Origin: Nocardioides sp. zg-1308
Lineage (GTDB): Bacteria; Actinomycetota; Actinomycetes; Propionibacteriales; Nocardioidaceae
Assembly (NCBI RefSeq): GCF_013155375.1
Contig: NZ_JABJQY010000001.1
Span: forward strand, 62,001-126,000
Direction of reading: 5' to 3'
Length of the DNA: 64,000 nucleotides
Of this stretch, positions 33,481-42,522 are shown in pieces. The notes under the pieces are model-generated. The model was not told where the DNA came from. It saw nothing but the letters and a program-made list of their open reading frames with translations, and did not search any database. A program made the position numbers and the translations under genes. Every line of letters starts with the position of its first letter. Within the stretch, counting starts at the first letter, position 1.

Positions 33481-34947
33481 TCAGGCCAGCGCGGACCGGA
33501 GCCGCGCCAGGCTCCGCTCGCGACCCAGCAGCTCCATGGACTCGAAGAGCGGCGGGCTCACCCGGCGCCCGGTGACGGCGACGCGGACCGGGCCGAACGC
33601 GACGCGGGGCTTGAGCTCCATGCCCTCGATCAGCGCCACGCGCAGCGCCTCCTCGATGGCGGCCGTCGACCACTCGCGCAGCCCCTCGAGGGCGTCGTAC
33701 GACGCCTGGACCACGCCGCGGCCCGTCTCGTCGAGCAGCTTGGCGACGTCGTCGGGGTCGCGCGTGAAGTCGGCCTCGTCGACGAAGAGGAAGCCCAGCA
33801 TCGGGGCCGCCTCGGTGAGCTTGTTGATCCGCTCGGCGACGAGCGGCATGGCGAGCTCGAGCAGCTGCGCGTCGGCGTCGGACACCGGGTCGCTGACGAC
33901 CCCCGCCTCCTTGAGGAACGGCAGGGCCCGGTGGGTGATGTCCTCCACCGACAGCAGCCGCATGTGGGAGGCGTTGATGGCCTCGGCCTTCTTGAGGTCG
34001 AAGCGGGCGGGGTTGGGGTTGACGTCCTTGATGTCGAACGTCTCGACCATCTCCGCGACCGTGAAGATGTCGCGGTCCGCGGCGATCGCCCAGCCGAGCA
34101 GGGCGAGGTAGTTGAGCAGCCCCTCGGGCAGGAAGCCCTGGTCGCGGTAGGCCAGCGCGTGCGCCTCGGGGTCGCGCTTGGACAGCTTCTTGTTGCCCTG
34201 CCCCATCACGTAGGGCAGGTGGCCGTAGGCCGGCACCTCCTGCGCGACGCCGAGCGCCACGAGCGCCTCGAAGAGCGCCAGCTGGCGCGGCGTGCTGGAG
34301 AGCAGGTCCTCGCCGCGGAGGACGTGGGTGATCTGCATCAGCGCGTCGTCGACCGGGTTGACCAGCGTGTAGAGCGGGTCGCCGTTGGCGCGCGAGAGCG
34401 CGAAGTCGGGGACGTTCTCGGTCCCGAAGGAGATCTCTCCGCGCACCAGGTCGTCCCAGGCGATCGAGCCGTCGGGCATCCGGAACCGGACGACCGGCGA
34501 GCGGCCCTCCGCCTCGAACGCCGCCCGCTGCTCGGCGGTCAGGTCGCGGCAGAAGCCGTCGTAGCCCTGCATCTTCGACCCCGACACCTTGCGTCGGGCG
34601 TCGACCTCGGCGGGCGTGCAGAAGCAGTCGTAGGTGTAGGACGACTCGTGCAGCCGGGCCAGCACGTCGCGGTAGACGTCGCCGCGCTCGCTCTGCCGGT
34701 AGGGCCCGTGCGGCCCGCCGACCTCGATCCCCTCGTCCCAGTCGAGGCCGAGCCAGCGCCACAGCTCCAGGATCGCGTCATAGGACTCCTGCGTGCTGCG
34801 CTCGCGGTCGGTGTCCTCCATCCGGAACACGATCGTGCCGCCGTGGCGGCGCGCGAAGGCCCAGTTGAACAGGGCCGTGCGCACAAGGCCGACGTGCGGC
34901 GAGCCGGTGGGCGAGGGACAGAATCGGACGCGGACGTGGGACGTCAT
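33481..34947 (-). CDS. gltX: Glutamyl-tRNA synthetase
   Basis: A 488-residue class I synthetase. The HIGH-like PHVG (residues 17-20, within [19 protein letters not shown]) and the KMSKS-like KKLSKRD are intact. It charges tRNA-Glu. Actinobacteria generally lack GlnRS, so this enzyme is expected to misacylate tRNA-Gln with Glu for GatCAB amidation. It follows the FAH-family gene by 8 bp on the same strand. Two matching tRNA genes lie further downstream. Confidence 0.96.
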   Translation of the reverse strand: MTSHVRVRFCPSPTGSPHVGLVRTALFNWAFARRHGGTIVFRMEDTDRERSTQESYDAILELWRWLGLDWDEGIEVGGPHGPYRQSERGDVYRDVLARLHESSYTYDCFCTPAEVDARRKVSGSKMQGYDGFCRDLTAEQRAAFEAEGRSPVVRFRMPDGSIAWDDLVRGEISFGTENVPDFALSRANGDPLYTLVNPVDDALMQITHVLRGEDLLSSTPRQLALFEALVALGVAQEVPAYGHLPYVMGQGNKKLSKRDPEAHALAYRDQGFLPEGLLNYLALLGWAIAADRDIFTVAEMVETFDIKDVNPNPARFDLKKAEAINASHMRLLSVEDITHRALPFLKEAGVVSDPVSDADAQLLELAMPLVAERINKLTEAAPMLGFLFVDEADFTRDPDDVAKLLDETGRGVVQASYDALEGLREWSTAAIEEALRVALIEGMELKPRVAFGPVRVAVTGRRVSPPLFESMELLGRERSLARLRSALA

Positions 34948-34955
34948 CGGGGTGC

Positions 34956-35783
34956 TCAGCTTCTCTGGTCGGAACTGCGGCGGGCGACGGGGTTGGTCAG
35001 GGCGCCGATGCCGGCGACGGAGATCTCGACCTCGTCGCCGACCTCCATCGGACCGACGCCCTCGGGGGTGCCGGTGAGGATGACGTCGCCGGGCAGCAGC
35101 GTCATCACCGACGAGACGTGGGCGACCAGGGTCGGCACGTCGAAGATCATGTCGGCCGTCGAGCCGTCCTGGACGAGATCACCGTTGAGGTGGGTCTGCA
35201 CCTGGCGGCCGTCGATGAAGGCCTGCGGGTCGAGGTCGGTCTCGATCCACGGACCGATCGGGCAGAAGGAGTCGAACCCCTTGGCCCGCGTGAACTGCAC
35301 GTCGGACCGCTGCAGGTCGCGCGCGGTGACGTCGTTGGCGACGGTGTAGCCGAAGATCACGTCGGTGGCCTGCTCGGCGGGGACGTCGCGGCAGATGCGG
35401 CCGATCACGACCGCGAGCTCGCCCTCGTAGTGCAGGTCGCTGGTCTGCGGCGGGTAGAAGATCGGGTCACCGGGTCCGACCACCGTGGTGTTGGGCTTGA
35501 GGAACATCAGCGGCTCCTCCGGCAGGTCGTGGCCGAGCTCCGCGGCGTGGGCGGCGTAGTTGCGCCCGATGCCCACCACCTTGCTGCGCGGGATGATCGG
35601 CGCGAGGAGGCGTACGTCGCCGAGCCGGTGCTCCTCCTCGACGACCTTGATGCCGACGTAGAGCGGGTCGCCGGCGAGGGCCACGACGACCGAGTCCTCG
35701 GCGGGCTGGCCGTAGTCGTCGACCTCGCCGGTCACGACGCCGAAGCGGGGCTCCTCGCCGGTGCTGAACCTGCAGATGCGCAT
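34956..35783 (-). CDS. Fumarylacetoacetate hydrolase family protein
   Basis: A 275-residue FAH-domain protein of the acylpyruvate/2-hydroxyhepta-diene-dioate hydrolase-isomerase type. [11 protein letters not shown] carries the metal-binding Glu pair, and [14 protein letters not shown] the Asp. [14 protein letters not shown] near the C-terminus is the conserved FAH closing motif. It starts at ATG 35783 and precedes gltX by 8 bp, an arrangement common in actinobacteria although no functional link is known. The substrate is not determined. Confidence 0.88.
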   Translation of the reverse strand: MRICRFSTGEEPRFGVVTGEVDDYGQPAEDSVVVALAGDPLYVGIKVVEEEHRLGDVRLLAPIIPRSKVVGIGRNYAAHAAELGHDLPEEPLMFLKPNTTVVGPGDPIFYPPQTSDLHYEGELAVVIGRICRDVPAEQATDVIFGYTVANDVTARDLQRSDVQFTRAKGFDSFCPIGPWIETDLDPQAFIDGRQVQTHLNGDLVQDGSTADMIFDVPTLVAHVSSVMTLLPGDVILTGTPEGVGPMEVGDEVEISVAGIGALTNPVARRSSDQRS

Positions 35784-35844
35784 GCACCGAGGCTATCCAA
35801 CCGCCCGCCACGGCGACGACGCCGGGACGGCCGCCGGTCACGGC

Positions 35845-37227
35845 TCAGTGCGCGGCTGCCTGGTCGCCCGCCGCCCGGCGCAGCGCGTCGAGCGTGGTGG
35901 CGACGTCGTCCAGCGTCGTCGACCAGTTGCTGACGCTCACGCGCAGCACGGCACGCCCGTGCCACCGGGAGCCGGTCGTCCAGGCCGTGCCGTCGGCGAG
36001 CATCGCCGCGACGGCGGCCCGGGTGCGGTCGTCGTCGCCGAAGGCCGCGCACACCTGGGTGAACACGACGTCGTTGAGCACCGTCGCGTCGTCGATGGCG
36101 GCGATCCCCTCGGCGAACGCCGAGGCGTGCTCGCAGTAGGCGTCCACGAGGTCGGCGACCCCCTGGCGACCCAGCGCGCGGAGCACCGCCCAGACCGGGA
36201 CCGCCCGGCCGCGGCGGCTGATCTCGGGCACCTTGTCGAGCGGCTCCCCCGCCGCGTCGTGGATGAGGTAGTCGCCGTGCATGCCCATGGCGGCGCGCAG
36301 GGCCGGCCGGTCACGCACGATCGCCAGGCCGCAGTCGTAGGGCACGTTGAGGGTCTTGTGCGCGTCGGTGGCCCAGGAGTCGGCCTGCTCGACGCCCGCA
36401 ACGAGGTGCCGCCTGCGCGGCGAGGCGGCGGCGAAGAGGCCGAACGCGCCGTCGACGTGCACCCACGCCCCGGCGTCGTGCGCCGCCGCGATGGTCTCGT
36501 CGAAGGGGTCGAAGGCGCCGGAGTGGACGTTGCCCGCCTGCAGGCACACGATCGTCGGACGGCCGTCACCCGCCTCGAGGGCGGCGGCGAGCGCGGCGGG
36601 CTCGATGCGGCCCTGGTCGTCGGCCGCCACGGGCTCGGGCGCGCCCAGGCCGAGGTAGCGCAGCGCGAGGTCGATGGTGTCGTGGCGTTCGGCGCCCACC
36701 AGCACGCGGACGCCGGGCGAGCCGACGAGGCCGCGCTCGGCGACGTCCCAGCCGGCCCGGCGCAGCACCTCGTCGCGCCCGGCGGCCAGGCAGGTGAAGT
36801 TGGCCATCGTCCCGCCCGTCACGAAGCCGACCGCGCTGCCGGCGGGGAGGCCGAGCAGGTCGACGACCCACGACTCGGTCAGCTCCTCGATCGCGGAGTG
36901 CGCCGGGGTGATCGTGCGCAGGCCGGCGTTCTGGTCCCACGCGCTCACCAGCCAGTCGGCCGCCAGCGCGGCGGGGTGCGAGCCGCCGATGACGAACCCG
37001 AAGAAGCGACCTCCCGGCATCGCCGTCAGTCCGGGCTCGCACGTCGCGGCCAGCTCGTCGACGACCTCGGCCACGTCGAGCGGTCCCTCGTTGAGCACCG
37101 GGTCGAGGCGTGCGGCCATCTCCTCCACACCGAGCCGCGGCGGGACCGGCCGGTCGGCCAGCGACTCCAGCCACGTGAGTGCGTGCGCGTGGGCCCGCTC
37201 CAGTCCGGCGCTGCGCTCGATGTCCAT
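35845..37227 (-). CDS. PLP-dependent group II amino-acid decarboxylase family
   Basis: A 460-residue fold-type I PLP enzyme resembling aromatic-L-amino-acid and diaminobutyrate decarboxylases. GFVTGGTMANFTCL binds PLP phosphate, WVHVDGAFG carries the PLP-binding Asp, and DAHKTLNVPYDCG the Schiff-base Lys. It may decarboxylate an aromatic or other amino acid; substrate-specific residues cannot be judged by eye. ATG 37227 is chosen over longer frames because it opens into the conserved N-terminus. Divergent from the next gene by 46 bp. Confidence 0.84.
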   Translation of the reverse strand: MDIERSAGLERAHAHALTWLESLADRPVPPRLGVEEMAARLDPVLNEGPLDVAEVVDELAATCEPGLTAMPGGRFFGFVIGGSHPAALAADWLVSAWDQNAGLRTITPAHSAIEELTESWVVDLLGLPAGSAVGFVTGGTMANFTCLAAGRDEVLRRAGWDVAERGLVGSPGVRVLVGAERHDTIDLALRYLGLGAPEPVAADDQGRIEPAALAAALEAGDGRPTIVCLQAGNVHSGAFDPFDETIAAAHDAGAWVHVDGAFGLFAAASPRRRHLVAGVEQADSWATDAHKTLNVPYDCGLAIVRDRPALRAAMGMHGDYLIHDAAGEPLDKVPEISRRGRAVPVWAVLRALGRQGVADLVDAYCEHASAFAEGIAAIDDATVLNDVVFTQVCAAFGDDDRTRAAVAAMLADGTAWTTGSRWHGRAVLRVSVSNWSTTLDDVATTLDALRRAAGDQAAAH

Positions 37228-37273
37228 CCGGTCAGTGTCCGCCCGTGGGGGCCGACGCACTAGCCTCATATCA

Positions 37274-38161
37274 GTGAAGGTGCTGTCCCCCGCCGAGTGG
37301 CGTCCGCTCGCCGACGCGCATGCCGCGCGCGTCGACGAGTTCCTCGAGCCGCACCTCGCCCGCCGCGCCGACCAGGTCAGGCACCCGGTGCACGACTTCC
37401 TCTTCACCTACTACTCGCAGCGCCCCGCGCAGCTGCGGCGCTGGCACCCGGGCCACGGTGTCGCGCTCGAGGACGCCGGGGCGTACACCGGGCTCAAGGG
37501 CTACGCCGCCGAGGAGCCGGTGACCGTCAGCGACGCGTACGTCGTCTCGCAGCGGCCGCTGGTCGAGCAGCTGCACCGCCTGCTGACCGCCACGGCCGCC
37601 CGCCCCGCCCAGCTCGGCTGCTTCGGCCTGCACGAGTGGGCGATGGTCCACCGCGCGGGCGACGTCGACGGTGGCACGCGGCACGACCGGCCGCTGCGAC
37701 TCGGCCAGGACGGCACGGACGCGGTGGTCGAGTCGCACCGGATCGCCTGCTCGCACTTCGACGCGTTCCGCTTCTTCACCCCGACCGCCCGCCCGCTCAA
37801 CACGCTCCAGCCGGGCCGCGACGACCGGCCCGCCTTCGAGCAGCCCGGCTGCCTGCACGCCGGGATGGACCTCTACAAGCACGCCTTCCGGCTGACGCCG
37901 ATGGTCCCCAGCGACCTGGTGGCCGACTGCTTCGAGCTCGCCCGCGACATCCGCGTCCTCGACATGCGGGCGGCGCCGTACGACCTCACCGACCTCGGCG
38001 TCGAGCCGGTGCGGATCGAGACGACGGCGGGCAAGGCGGCGTACGTCCAGGCGCAGCGCGGGTTCGCCGAGCGCGGGGCCCCGCTGCGGGCGAGGCTCGT
38101 CGACGCGTGCGAGCGGCTGCTGGCCGTCGCGGGCGAGCGGGCCGTCGCTCAGAACTCGTAG
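37274..38161 (+). CDS. Conserved actinobacterial protein, often labelled 3-methyladenine DNA glycosylase
   Basis: A 295-residue protein starting at GTG 37274 (MKVLSPAEW). The pattern of an N-terminal ARVDEFLEPHLARR, then HPVHDFLFTYYSQRPAQLRRWHPG and a later YKHAFRLTPMVPS matches a family widely annotated as 3-methyladenine DNA glycosylase in Streptomyces and relatives. I see no helix-hairpin-helix or other glycosylase motif, so that label is doubtful. Several conserved His, Tyr and Cys residues suggest an enzyme. Its end overlaps the convergent sulfotransferase by 13 bp. Confidence 0.6.
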   Translation: MKVLSPAEWRPLADAHAARVDEFLEPHLARRADQVRHPVHDFLFTYYSQRPAQLRRWHPGHGVALEDAGAYTGLKGYAAEEPVTVSDAYVVSQRPLVEQLHRLLTATAARPAQLGCFGLHEWAMVHRAGDVDGGTRHDRPLRLGQDGTDAVVESHRIACSHFDAFRFFTPTARPLNTLQPGRDDRPAFEQPGCLHAGMDLYKHAFRLTPMVPSDLVADCFELARDIRVLDMRAAPYDLTDLGVEPVRIETTAGKAAYVQAQRGFAERGAPLRARLVDACERLLAVAGERAVAQNS

Positions 38162-38790
38162 CCGAAGGCCTCGATCGTGTCGGCGAAGACCGTCGCGACG
38201 CGCTCCTTCGAGGCGGGGGTGTAGAGCTCGCGGTAGTGGCCGGCCGGCCGGGCGTTGCCCTTGGCACGCGGCAGGTCAGGCTCCCCCGGCAGGCCGAGGT
38301 GCGCCCACACCTCGCGCAGCTCGGCGTCGAGGTTCTCGTAGCGCAGCACCCGGTCGAGGACCATCGAGCCGCGGATGCGGTAGAGCCGGCGGTTGTTGGC
38401 CAGCTGCTCGATCCAGATCTCCTGGACGTAGGTCTCGAAGTCGGGCAGCTCGTCGCGGTCCTTGTACTTCCAGAAGTAGAGCGAGACCACCGCGTCCCAC
38501 GGGTTCCGCTCGATCGCGAAGGTGTAGTAGTCGTCGAACACCTGCGCGCCCACCAGGTCGCGGGTGGCCTTCGCGCCCATGTGGTTGTAGGCCTTGCGCG
38601 GCAGGGGCGGGGAGTCGAAGTTCTGCGGCGGCCGGCCGCCGGCCGCCTCGCGGAGCGCCTCGTCCTCGGGGCTGATCTCGGTGATGATGTCGTCGGGCCC
38701 GCACACCTTGGACAACGCGATCTCCACGCTCGTCCCCGCCGTCTTGCGGGTCTTGAGGAAGATGAAGCGGTGCTGGTGGGACGCGATCAC
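38149..38790 (-). CDS. Sulfotransferase-family protein
   Basis: A 213-residue protein with the 5'-phosphosulfate-binding loop FLKTRKTAGTSVE at about 11-23, and FAIERNPWDAVVSLYFWKY as the 3'-phosphate-binding segment. Both match PAPS-dependent carbohydrate sulfotransferases (Sulfotransfer_2 type). The acceptor is unknown; possible roles are modification of a glycan or glycolipid. The start is GTG 38790. The C-terminus is short compared with full-size carbohydrate sulfotransferases but ends naturally. Confidence 0.78.
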   Translation of the reverse strand: MIASHQHRFIFLKTRKTAGTSVEIALSKVCGPDDIITEISPEDEALREAAGGRPPQNFDSPPLPRKAYNHMGAKATRDLVGAQVFDDYYTFAIERNPWDAVVSLYFWKYKDRDELPDFETYVQEIWIEQLANNRRLYRIRGSMVLDRVLRYENLDAELREVWAHLGLPGEPDLPRAKGNARPAGHYRELYTPASKERVATVFADTIEAFGYEF

Positions 38791-38834
38791 GGCCCTGACC
38801 CTATCCGTCGGCCGTCCCGTGGCCCACGGATACG

Positions 38835-39452
38835 GTGACTGCCGTGACCGAGCACCAGGGAGCCTCCGGCCAGCACTTCCGGAGCGAGGACTGGTACGGC
38901 GACGACCTCGGCGCGGCCCGCTTCGTGGAGTGCACGTTCACCGACGTCGACCTCTCCGAGGCGGCCACGTCGGGGGCGGTCTTCGAGCGGTGCACCTTCC
39001 ACGGCGGTCGCCTCAACGCCTCGACGCACACGGCGACGGCGTTCGTGGGCTGCGACTTCCGGCGCACGTCGTTCTTCGACGCGACCCTCGACGGCTGCAA
39101 GCTCGTCGGCAGCATCTTCAGCGAGTGCGTGCTGCGACCGCTGACGGTGACCGGCGGCTCCTGGCTCGGGGTGACGATCCGCGGCACCAACCTGTCGCGG
39201 CTCGACCTCTCCGGCGTCGACCTCCGCGAGGCGGACCTCTCCCTGTCCGACCTGACCCTCGCCACGCTCGCCCGGGCGCGCCTCGACCGCGCCGTGCTCC
39301 GCGAGGCCGTCCTCGACCGCACCGACCTGCGTGGCGCGAGCCTGGACGGCGTCGACCTGTCCGAGGCCGTGCTCACCCGGACGCAGCTCGACCTCGCCGG
39401 GGCCGTCCTGCTCGCCGAGCTGCACGGCGCCGTGGTCGACGCCTCGGCCTGA
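38835..39452 (+). CDS. Pentapeptide-repeat protein
   Basis: A 205-residue protein built of A(D/N)LxX repeats: DLSEAATSGAVFERCTF, TNLSRLDLSGVDLREADLS and similar units run through most of the chain and would form a right-handed quadrilateral beta-helix. Some such proteins (Qnr, MfpA) mimic DNA and protect gyrase, but this cannot be assumed. GTG 38835 is the start used; GTG 38844 is a near alternative. Divergent from the sulfotransferase by 44 bp. Confidence 0.85.
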   Translation: MTAVTEHQGASGQHFRSEDWYGDDLGAARFVECTFTDVDLSEAATSGAVFERCTFHGGRLNASTHTATAFVGCDFRRTSFFDATLDGCKLVGSIFSECVLRPLTVTGGSWLGVTIRGTNLSRLDLSGVDLREADLSLSDLTLATLARARLDRAVLREAVLDRTDLRGASLDGVDLSEAVLTRTQLDLAGAVLLAELHGAVVDASA

Positions 39453-39460
39453 GGGCGCGG

Positions 39461-40018
39461 TCAGGACCCGGCGAGCCGCGCGCGCAGCCCGTCGATCACC
39501 AGGTCGAGCCCGAGGTCGAAGTCGGGCAGCGACTCCAGCGACCGCTCGACCGCCCCGAGGCTGACGGCCTGGCGCGCGGTCTGCTCCTCGAACGCGTGCC
39601 CGAAGACGTAGTGCACCAGCGCGCGCGAGGCGACCGGCACGAGCTCCGCCGGCACGTCGGCGTCCGCCAGCACCTTCTCCAGCTCGACGACCGGTGCCGC
39701 CGCGCCGAGCCCGAAGGCCCACACCGTGGCGACCACGTCGGCGCCGTCGGTGCAGCCGAGCATCGCGTGGCGCAGCTCGGAGCAGACCTCGCGGAGCCGG
39801 TCGGGCCACGCCGCCGCCGTCCGCGGGCGGGCACCGCGCGCCAGGATCTCGTCGGCGACGGCGGCCAGCAGCGCCTGCTTGCTCGGGAAGTGGTGGTAGA
39901 TCGCGCTCGGCTGCACGCCCAGCTCGGCACCGAGCCGGCGCATGGTCAGCGCGGCGAGGCCGTGGGCGTCGAGCAGCGCGACGGCGTGCGCGAGGACGTC
40001 GCTGCGATGGTGGGCCAC
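39461..40018 (-). CDS. bioQ: TetR-family regulator, BioQ-like
   Basis: A 185-residue TetR protein. The N-terminal helix-turn-helix reads LTMRRLGAELGVQPSAIYHHFPSKQALL. The C-terminal domain is of the TetR_C drug-binding type. It is divergent from bioYMN, and the intervening region holds an inverted repeat of the form TGAAC-N3-GTTCA on the bioY -10 box, matching the site known for the biotin repressor BioQ of Corynebacterium and mycobacteria. The name is inferred from position and operator. The start is GTG 40018. Confidence 0.75.
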   Translation of the reverse strand: MAHHRSDVLAHAVALLDAHGLAALTMRRLGAELGVQPSAIYHHFPSKQALLAAVADEILARGARPRTAAAWPDRLREVCSELRHAMLGCTDGADVVATVWAFGLGAAAPVVELEKVLADADVPAELVPVASRALVHYVFGHAFEEQTARQAVSLGAVERSLESLPDFDLGLDLVIDGLRARLAGS

Positions 40019-40077
40019 GCGTCCTCCCGGCCTGCCGTGCGTCCGGCTGTGTGTCTGGTCCCGCGTCCGGTCCCGCG

Positions 40078-40120
40078 TTGACGGGGTGTCGGCGCCAGCC
40101 TAACCTGAACACCGTTCAGG
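40078..40120 (+). promoter_or_regulatory. bioYMN promoter with overlapping BioQ-type operator
   Basis: TTGACG (40078-40083) and TAACCT (40101-40106) are spaced by exactly 17 bases, a good sigma-A promoter. The perfect inverted repeat CCTGAAC-ACC-GTTCAGG (40104-40120) overlaps the -10 box and expected start point, the place for a repressor. Spacing of 3 excludes a LexA box, which has 4. Confidence 0.8.
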
Positions 40121-40149
40121 TCGCCTCCGCGGAACCAGCAAGGACCCCC

Positions 40150-40770
40150 ATGACTGCCACCACCCGGCCCGAGACCGCCACCGGCCCCGGCCACGACGGC
40201 GTACGTCCCGGGTCCTCGCCGACCCGCGACGTGGCGCTCGTCGCCGCCTTCGCCGCGCTCGTGTGCGCCAGCGCCTACGTCGGGGCCATCCCGGTGGGCA
40301 GCGCGGGCGTGCCGATCACCCTGCAGACGCTGACCGTCATGCTCGCCGGGTGCATCCTCGGGCCGGTCCGCGGGTTCGCCGCGGTGGCGCTCTACCTCGC
40401 CCTGGGCGCCGTCGGCCTGCCGGTCTTCGCCGAGCACTCCTCGGGCATCGGCGTCTTCGCCGGGCCCAGCGGGGGCTACCTCCTCGCCTTCCCGCTCGCG
40501 GCGGCGCTGGGCGGCTTCCTCGTCCAGCACGTCGCCCGCGAGCGGCGCACCCGGGCGATCGTCGTCTTCGCCTGCTCGATCACCGCCAGCGTGCTGGTCA
40601 TCCACCCGCTCGGCATCCTCGGGATGATGCTGCACTTCGACGTGTCGTTCGCCCAGGCGGCGGCGTGGGACATGCCCTTCTGGCTCGGCGACGTGGTGAA
40701 GACCTCGGTCGTGGCGATGATCGCCGCCGAGGTGCACCGCGCCTTCCCCCAGCTGCTCCACCGCGGCTGA
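40150..40770 (+). CDS. bioY: Biotin ECF transporter S component
   Basis: A 206-residue membrane protein with six spans. VGSAGVPITLQTLTVMLAGCILGPVRG and the GPSGGYLLAFP motif are the BioY signatures that bind biotin. The ATG at 40150 follows the operator region. BioM and BioN genes follow, so this is a complete dedicated biotin ECF system. The hydrophilic N-terminus of about 25 residues is longer than usual. Confidence 0.95.
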   Translation: MTATTRPETATGPGHDGVRPGSSPTRDVALVAAFAALVCASAYVGAIPVGSAGVPITLQTLTVMLAGCILGPVRGFAAVALYLALGAVGLPVFAEHSSGIGVFAGPSGGYLLAFPLAAALGGFLVQHVARERRTRAIVVFACSITASVLVIHPLGILGMMLHFDVSFAQAAAWDMPFWLGDVVKTSVVAMIAAEVHRAFPQLLHRG

Positions 40771-40778
40771 CGCGCTCC

Positions 40779-41477
40779 TTGCCCACGATCCGGCTCGACG
40801 CCGCCTCGGTCCGCGTCCCGCTGCCGGGACGCGGCGAGCGGGAGGTGCTGGCGCCCACGACGCTGACCCTCACCGAGCGTCGGATCGCCGTGGTCGGGGC
40901 CAACGGCTCGGGGAAGTCGACGCTGGCGCGGCTGCTCAACGGGCTGGTCCGTCCCACCTCCGGCCGGGTGACGGTGGACGGCCGTGACGTCGTGCGCGAC
41001 GGCGCGGCCGTGCGGCGCATGGTCGGGTTCTGCTTCACCGACCCGGCGGCGCAGCTGGTCATGCCCACCTGCGTGGAGGACGTCGAGCTCTCGCTCCGCC
41101 GCCGGGTGCGGTCGGCCGGCGCGCGCCGCGAGCAGGCGCTCGGGGTGCTCGCCGACAACGGCCTCCTCGACCACGCGCACGACTCGGTGCACTCACTCTC
41201 GGGCGGTCAGCGGCAGCTGCTGGCCCTCGCCGGTGTGCTCGCCCTCGAGCCGATCGTCGTGGTGGCCGACGAGCCGACGACGCTGCTCGACCGCGCCAAC
41301 ACCCGACGTGTCGGCGACATCCTCCTGGGCCTCGAGCAGCAGCTCGTGCTCGTCACCCACGACCTCGACCTGGCCGGACGCTGCGACCGGGTCGTCGTCG
41401 TCGACGCGGCGCATGTGGTCGCCGACGGCCCGCCGGGCGAGGCCATCGCCCGCTACACGGCCATGGCCGACGCGTGA
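40779..41477 (+). CDS. bioM: Biotin ECF transporter ATPase
   Basis: A 232-residue ABC ATPase energising biotin uptake. Walker A is GANGSGKST, the ABC signature LSGGQRQLLALAG, and Walker B VVVADEPTTLLD, with a His switch in VTHDLDL. The start is TTG 40779, 8 bp after bioY, the only start that preserves the N-terminus (PTIRLDAASVRV). Order and spacing make the function clear. Confidence 0.93.
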   Translation: MPTIRLDAASVRVPLPGRGEREVLAPTTLTLTERRIAVVGANGSGKSTLARLLNGLVRPTSGRVTVDGRDVVRDGAAVRRMVGFCFTDPAAQLVMPTCVEDVELSLRRRVRSAGARREQALGVLADNGLLDHAHDSVHSLSGGQRQLLALAGVLALEPIVVVADEPTTLLDRANTRRVGDILLGLEQQLVLVTHDLDLAGRCDRVVVVDAAHVVADGPPGEAIARYTAMADA

Positions 41478-41484
41478 CCGCCCG

Positions 41485-42117
41485 GTGAGCGACCTGATGG
41501 CCGGGCTGCACCAGCCCGGCGACACCGTCCTGCACCGGCTGCCCGTCGGGGCCAAGGTGCTCGGCCTGGCCGTGCTCAGCCTGGTCATCGTGGTGGTCCG
41601 CGACGTGCGCGTGGCCGCCGTCTTCCTGCTGGTGACGCTGCTGCTGGCGGCCGTCGCGCGGGTGCCCCTGCGCTCGGTGTGGCGCGCGGCGCGCGGCGTG
41701 CTCCTCATCGCGGTCGTGGCGAGCCTGTTCCAGTGGTGGTGGTACGGCGCGGAGAAGGCCGCGGAGACCTTCCTCGACCTGCTCAGCCTGGGCCTCGCGG
41801 CGCTGTCGCTGACCGCCACGACGCAGGTCAACGAGATGGTCGACGCCCTGTCCCGGTGGGCCCGGCCGCTGAAGGTGGTGGGGCTCGATCCCGAGCGGGT
41901 CGCACTCACGGTGGCCCTGACGGTCGGGGCGCTGCCCGGCACCATCGCGGTCGCCCGCGAGACCCGCGACGCCGCGCGGGCCCGGGGGCTGGACCGCAGC
42001 CCGCGGGCCCACCTGTCCCCGTTCGTCATCCGCGTCGTCGCCCGCGCCCACGAGTCCGGCGACGCGCTCCACGCGCGTGGGATCGGGGACGACCACGGCG
42101 CGGGTCCGTCCGACTGA
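41485..42117 (+). CDS. bioN: Biotin ECF transporter transmembrane (T) component
   Basis: A 210-residue membrane protein with about five spans. The ECF T-component motif near the C-terminus is present as ETRDAARARG followed by a second A-R-G (ALHARG), which couples to the ATPase. GTG 41485 is the chosen start, 7 bp after bioM; ATG 41497 is an alternative. Last gene of the bioYMN operon. Confidence 0.92.
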   Translation: MSDLMAGLHQPGDTVLHRLPVGAKVLGLAVLSLVIVVVRDVRVAAVFLLVTLLLAAVARVPLRSVWRAARGVLLIAVVASLFQWWWYGAEKAAETFLDLLSLGLAALSLTATTQVNEMVDALSRWARPLKVVGLDPERVALTVALTVGALPGTIAVARETRDAARARGLDRSPRAHLSPFVIRVVARAHESGDALHARGIGDDHGAGPSD

Positions 42118-42125
42118 CGTCCCGC

Positions 42126-42512
42126 TCAGCCGGCGGGCTGGGTGACGAACCAGCGGTGCCCGAACGGGTCGCGGAACACCGCCAGGCGACCGGCGGTCGG
42201 ATCGTCCTCCGGGCCCCGGTCGAGCGTGACGCCTCCCCCGGTGACGCGGGCACAGACGGCGTCGACGTCGGTCACCTCGAGGTGCAGCGACACGGCGGCC
42301 CCCCGCGTCGGGTCGGGCGCGGCGACGCCGGCCGAGCCGAACTCGTCGGACATCATCCAGCGCCCGCCGCCCACGGCGAGCTCGACGTGGCCCACGCGGC
42401 CGTCGTCCATCACGATGGGCTCGAGGACGACCTCGGCACCGAGCACGTCGACGTACCAGTCGATGGCGCGGCGGGCGTCCGTGACGCAGAGGTACGGCGT
42501 CAGCTCACCCAT
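42126..42512 (-). CDS. VOC-family (glyoxalase/bleomycin-resistance-like) protein
   Basis: A 128-residue protein of the vicinal-oxygen-chelate fold, YesE/PhnB-like: TPYLCVTDARRAIDWYVDVLGAE at the N-terminus, GGGRWMMSDEF mid-way, and VFRDPFGHRWFVTQP at the C-terminus. It probably binds or modifies a small molecule. A GGGGGG-type purine stretch precedes ATG 42512. It starts 10 bp after the amidase stop, likely the same transcript. Confidence 0.83.
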   Translation of the reverse strand: MGELTPYLCVTDARRAIDWYVDVLGAEVVLEPIVMDDGRVGHVELAVGGGRWMMSDEFGSAGVAAPDPTRGAAVSLHLEVTDVDAVCARVTGGGVTLDRGPEDDPTAGRLAVFRDPFGHRWFVTQPAG

Positions 42513-42522
42513 GCCCCCCACC

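Noticed and set aside
38149..38161. Frameshift between the overlapping convergent genes at 38.15 kb
   Set aside because: Both coding ends are intact and simply overlap by 13 bp on opposite strands.
40104..40120. LexA (SOS) box GAAC...GTTC
   Set aside because: The spacing between half-sites is 3, not 4, and the neighbours are biotin genes; a BioQ site fits better.
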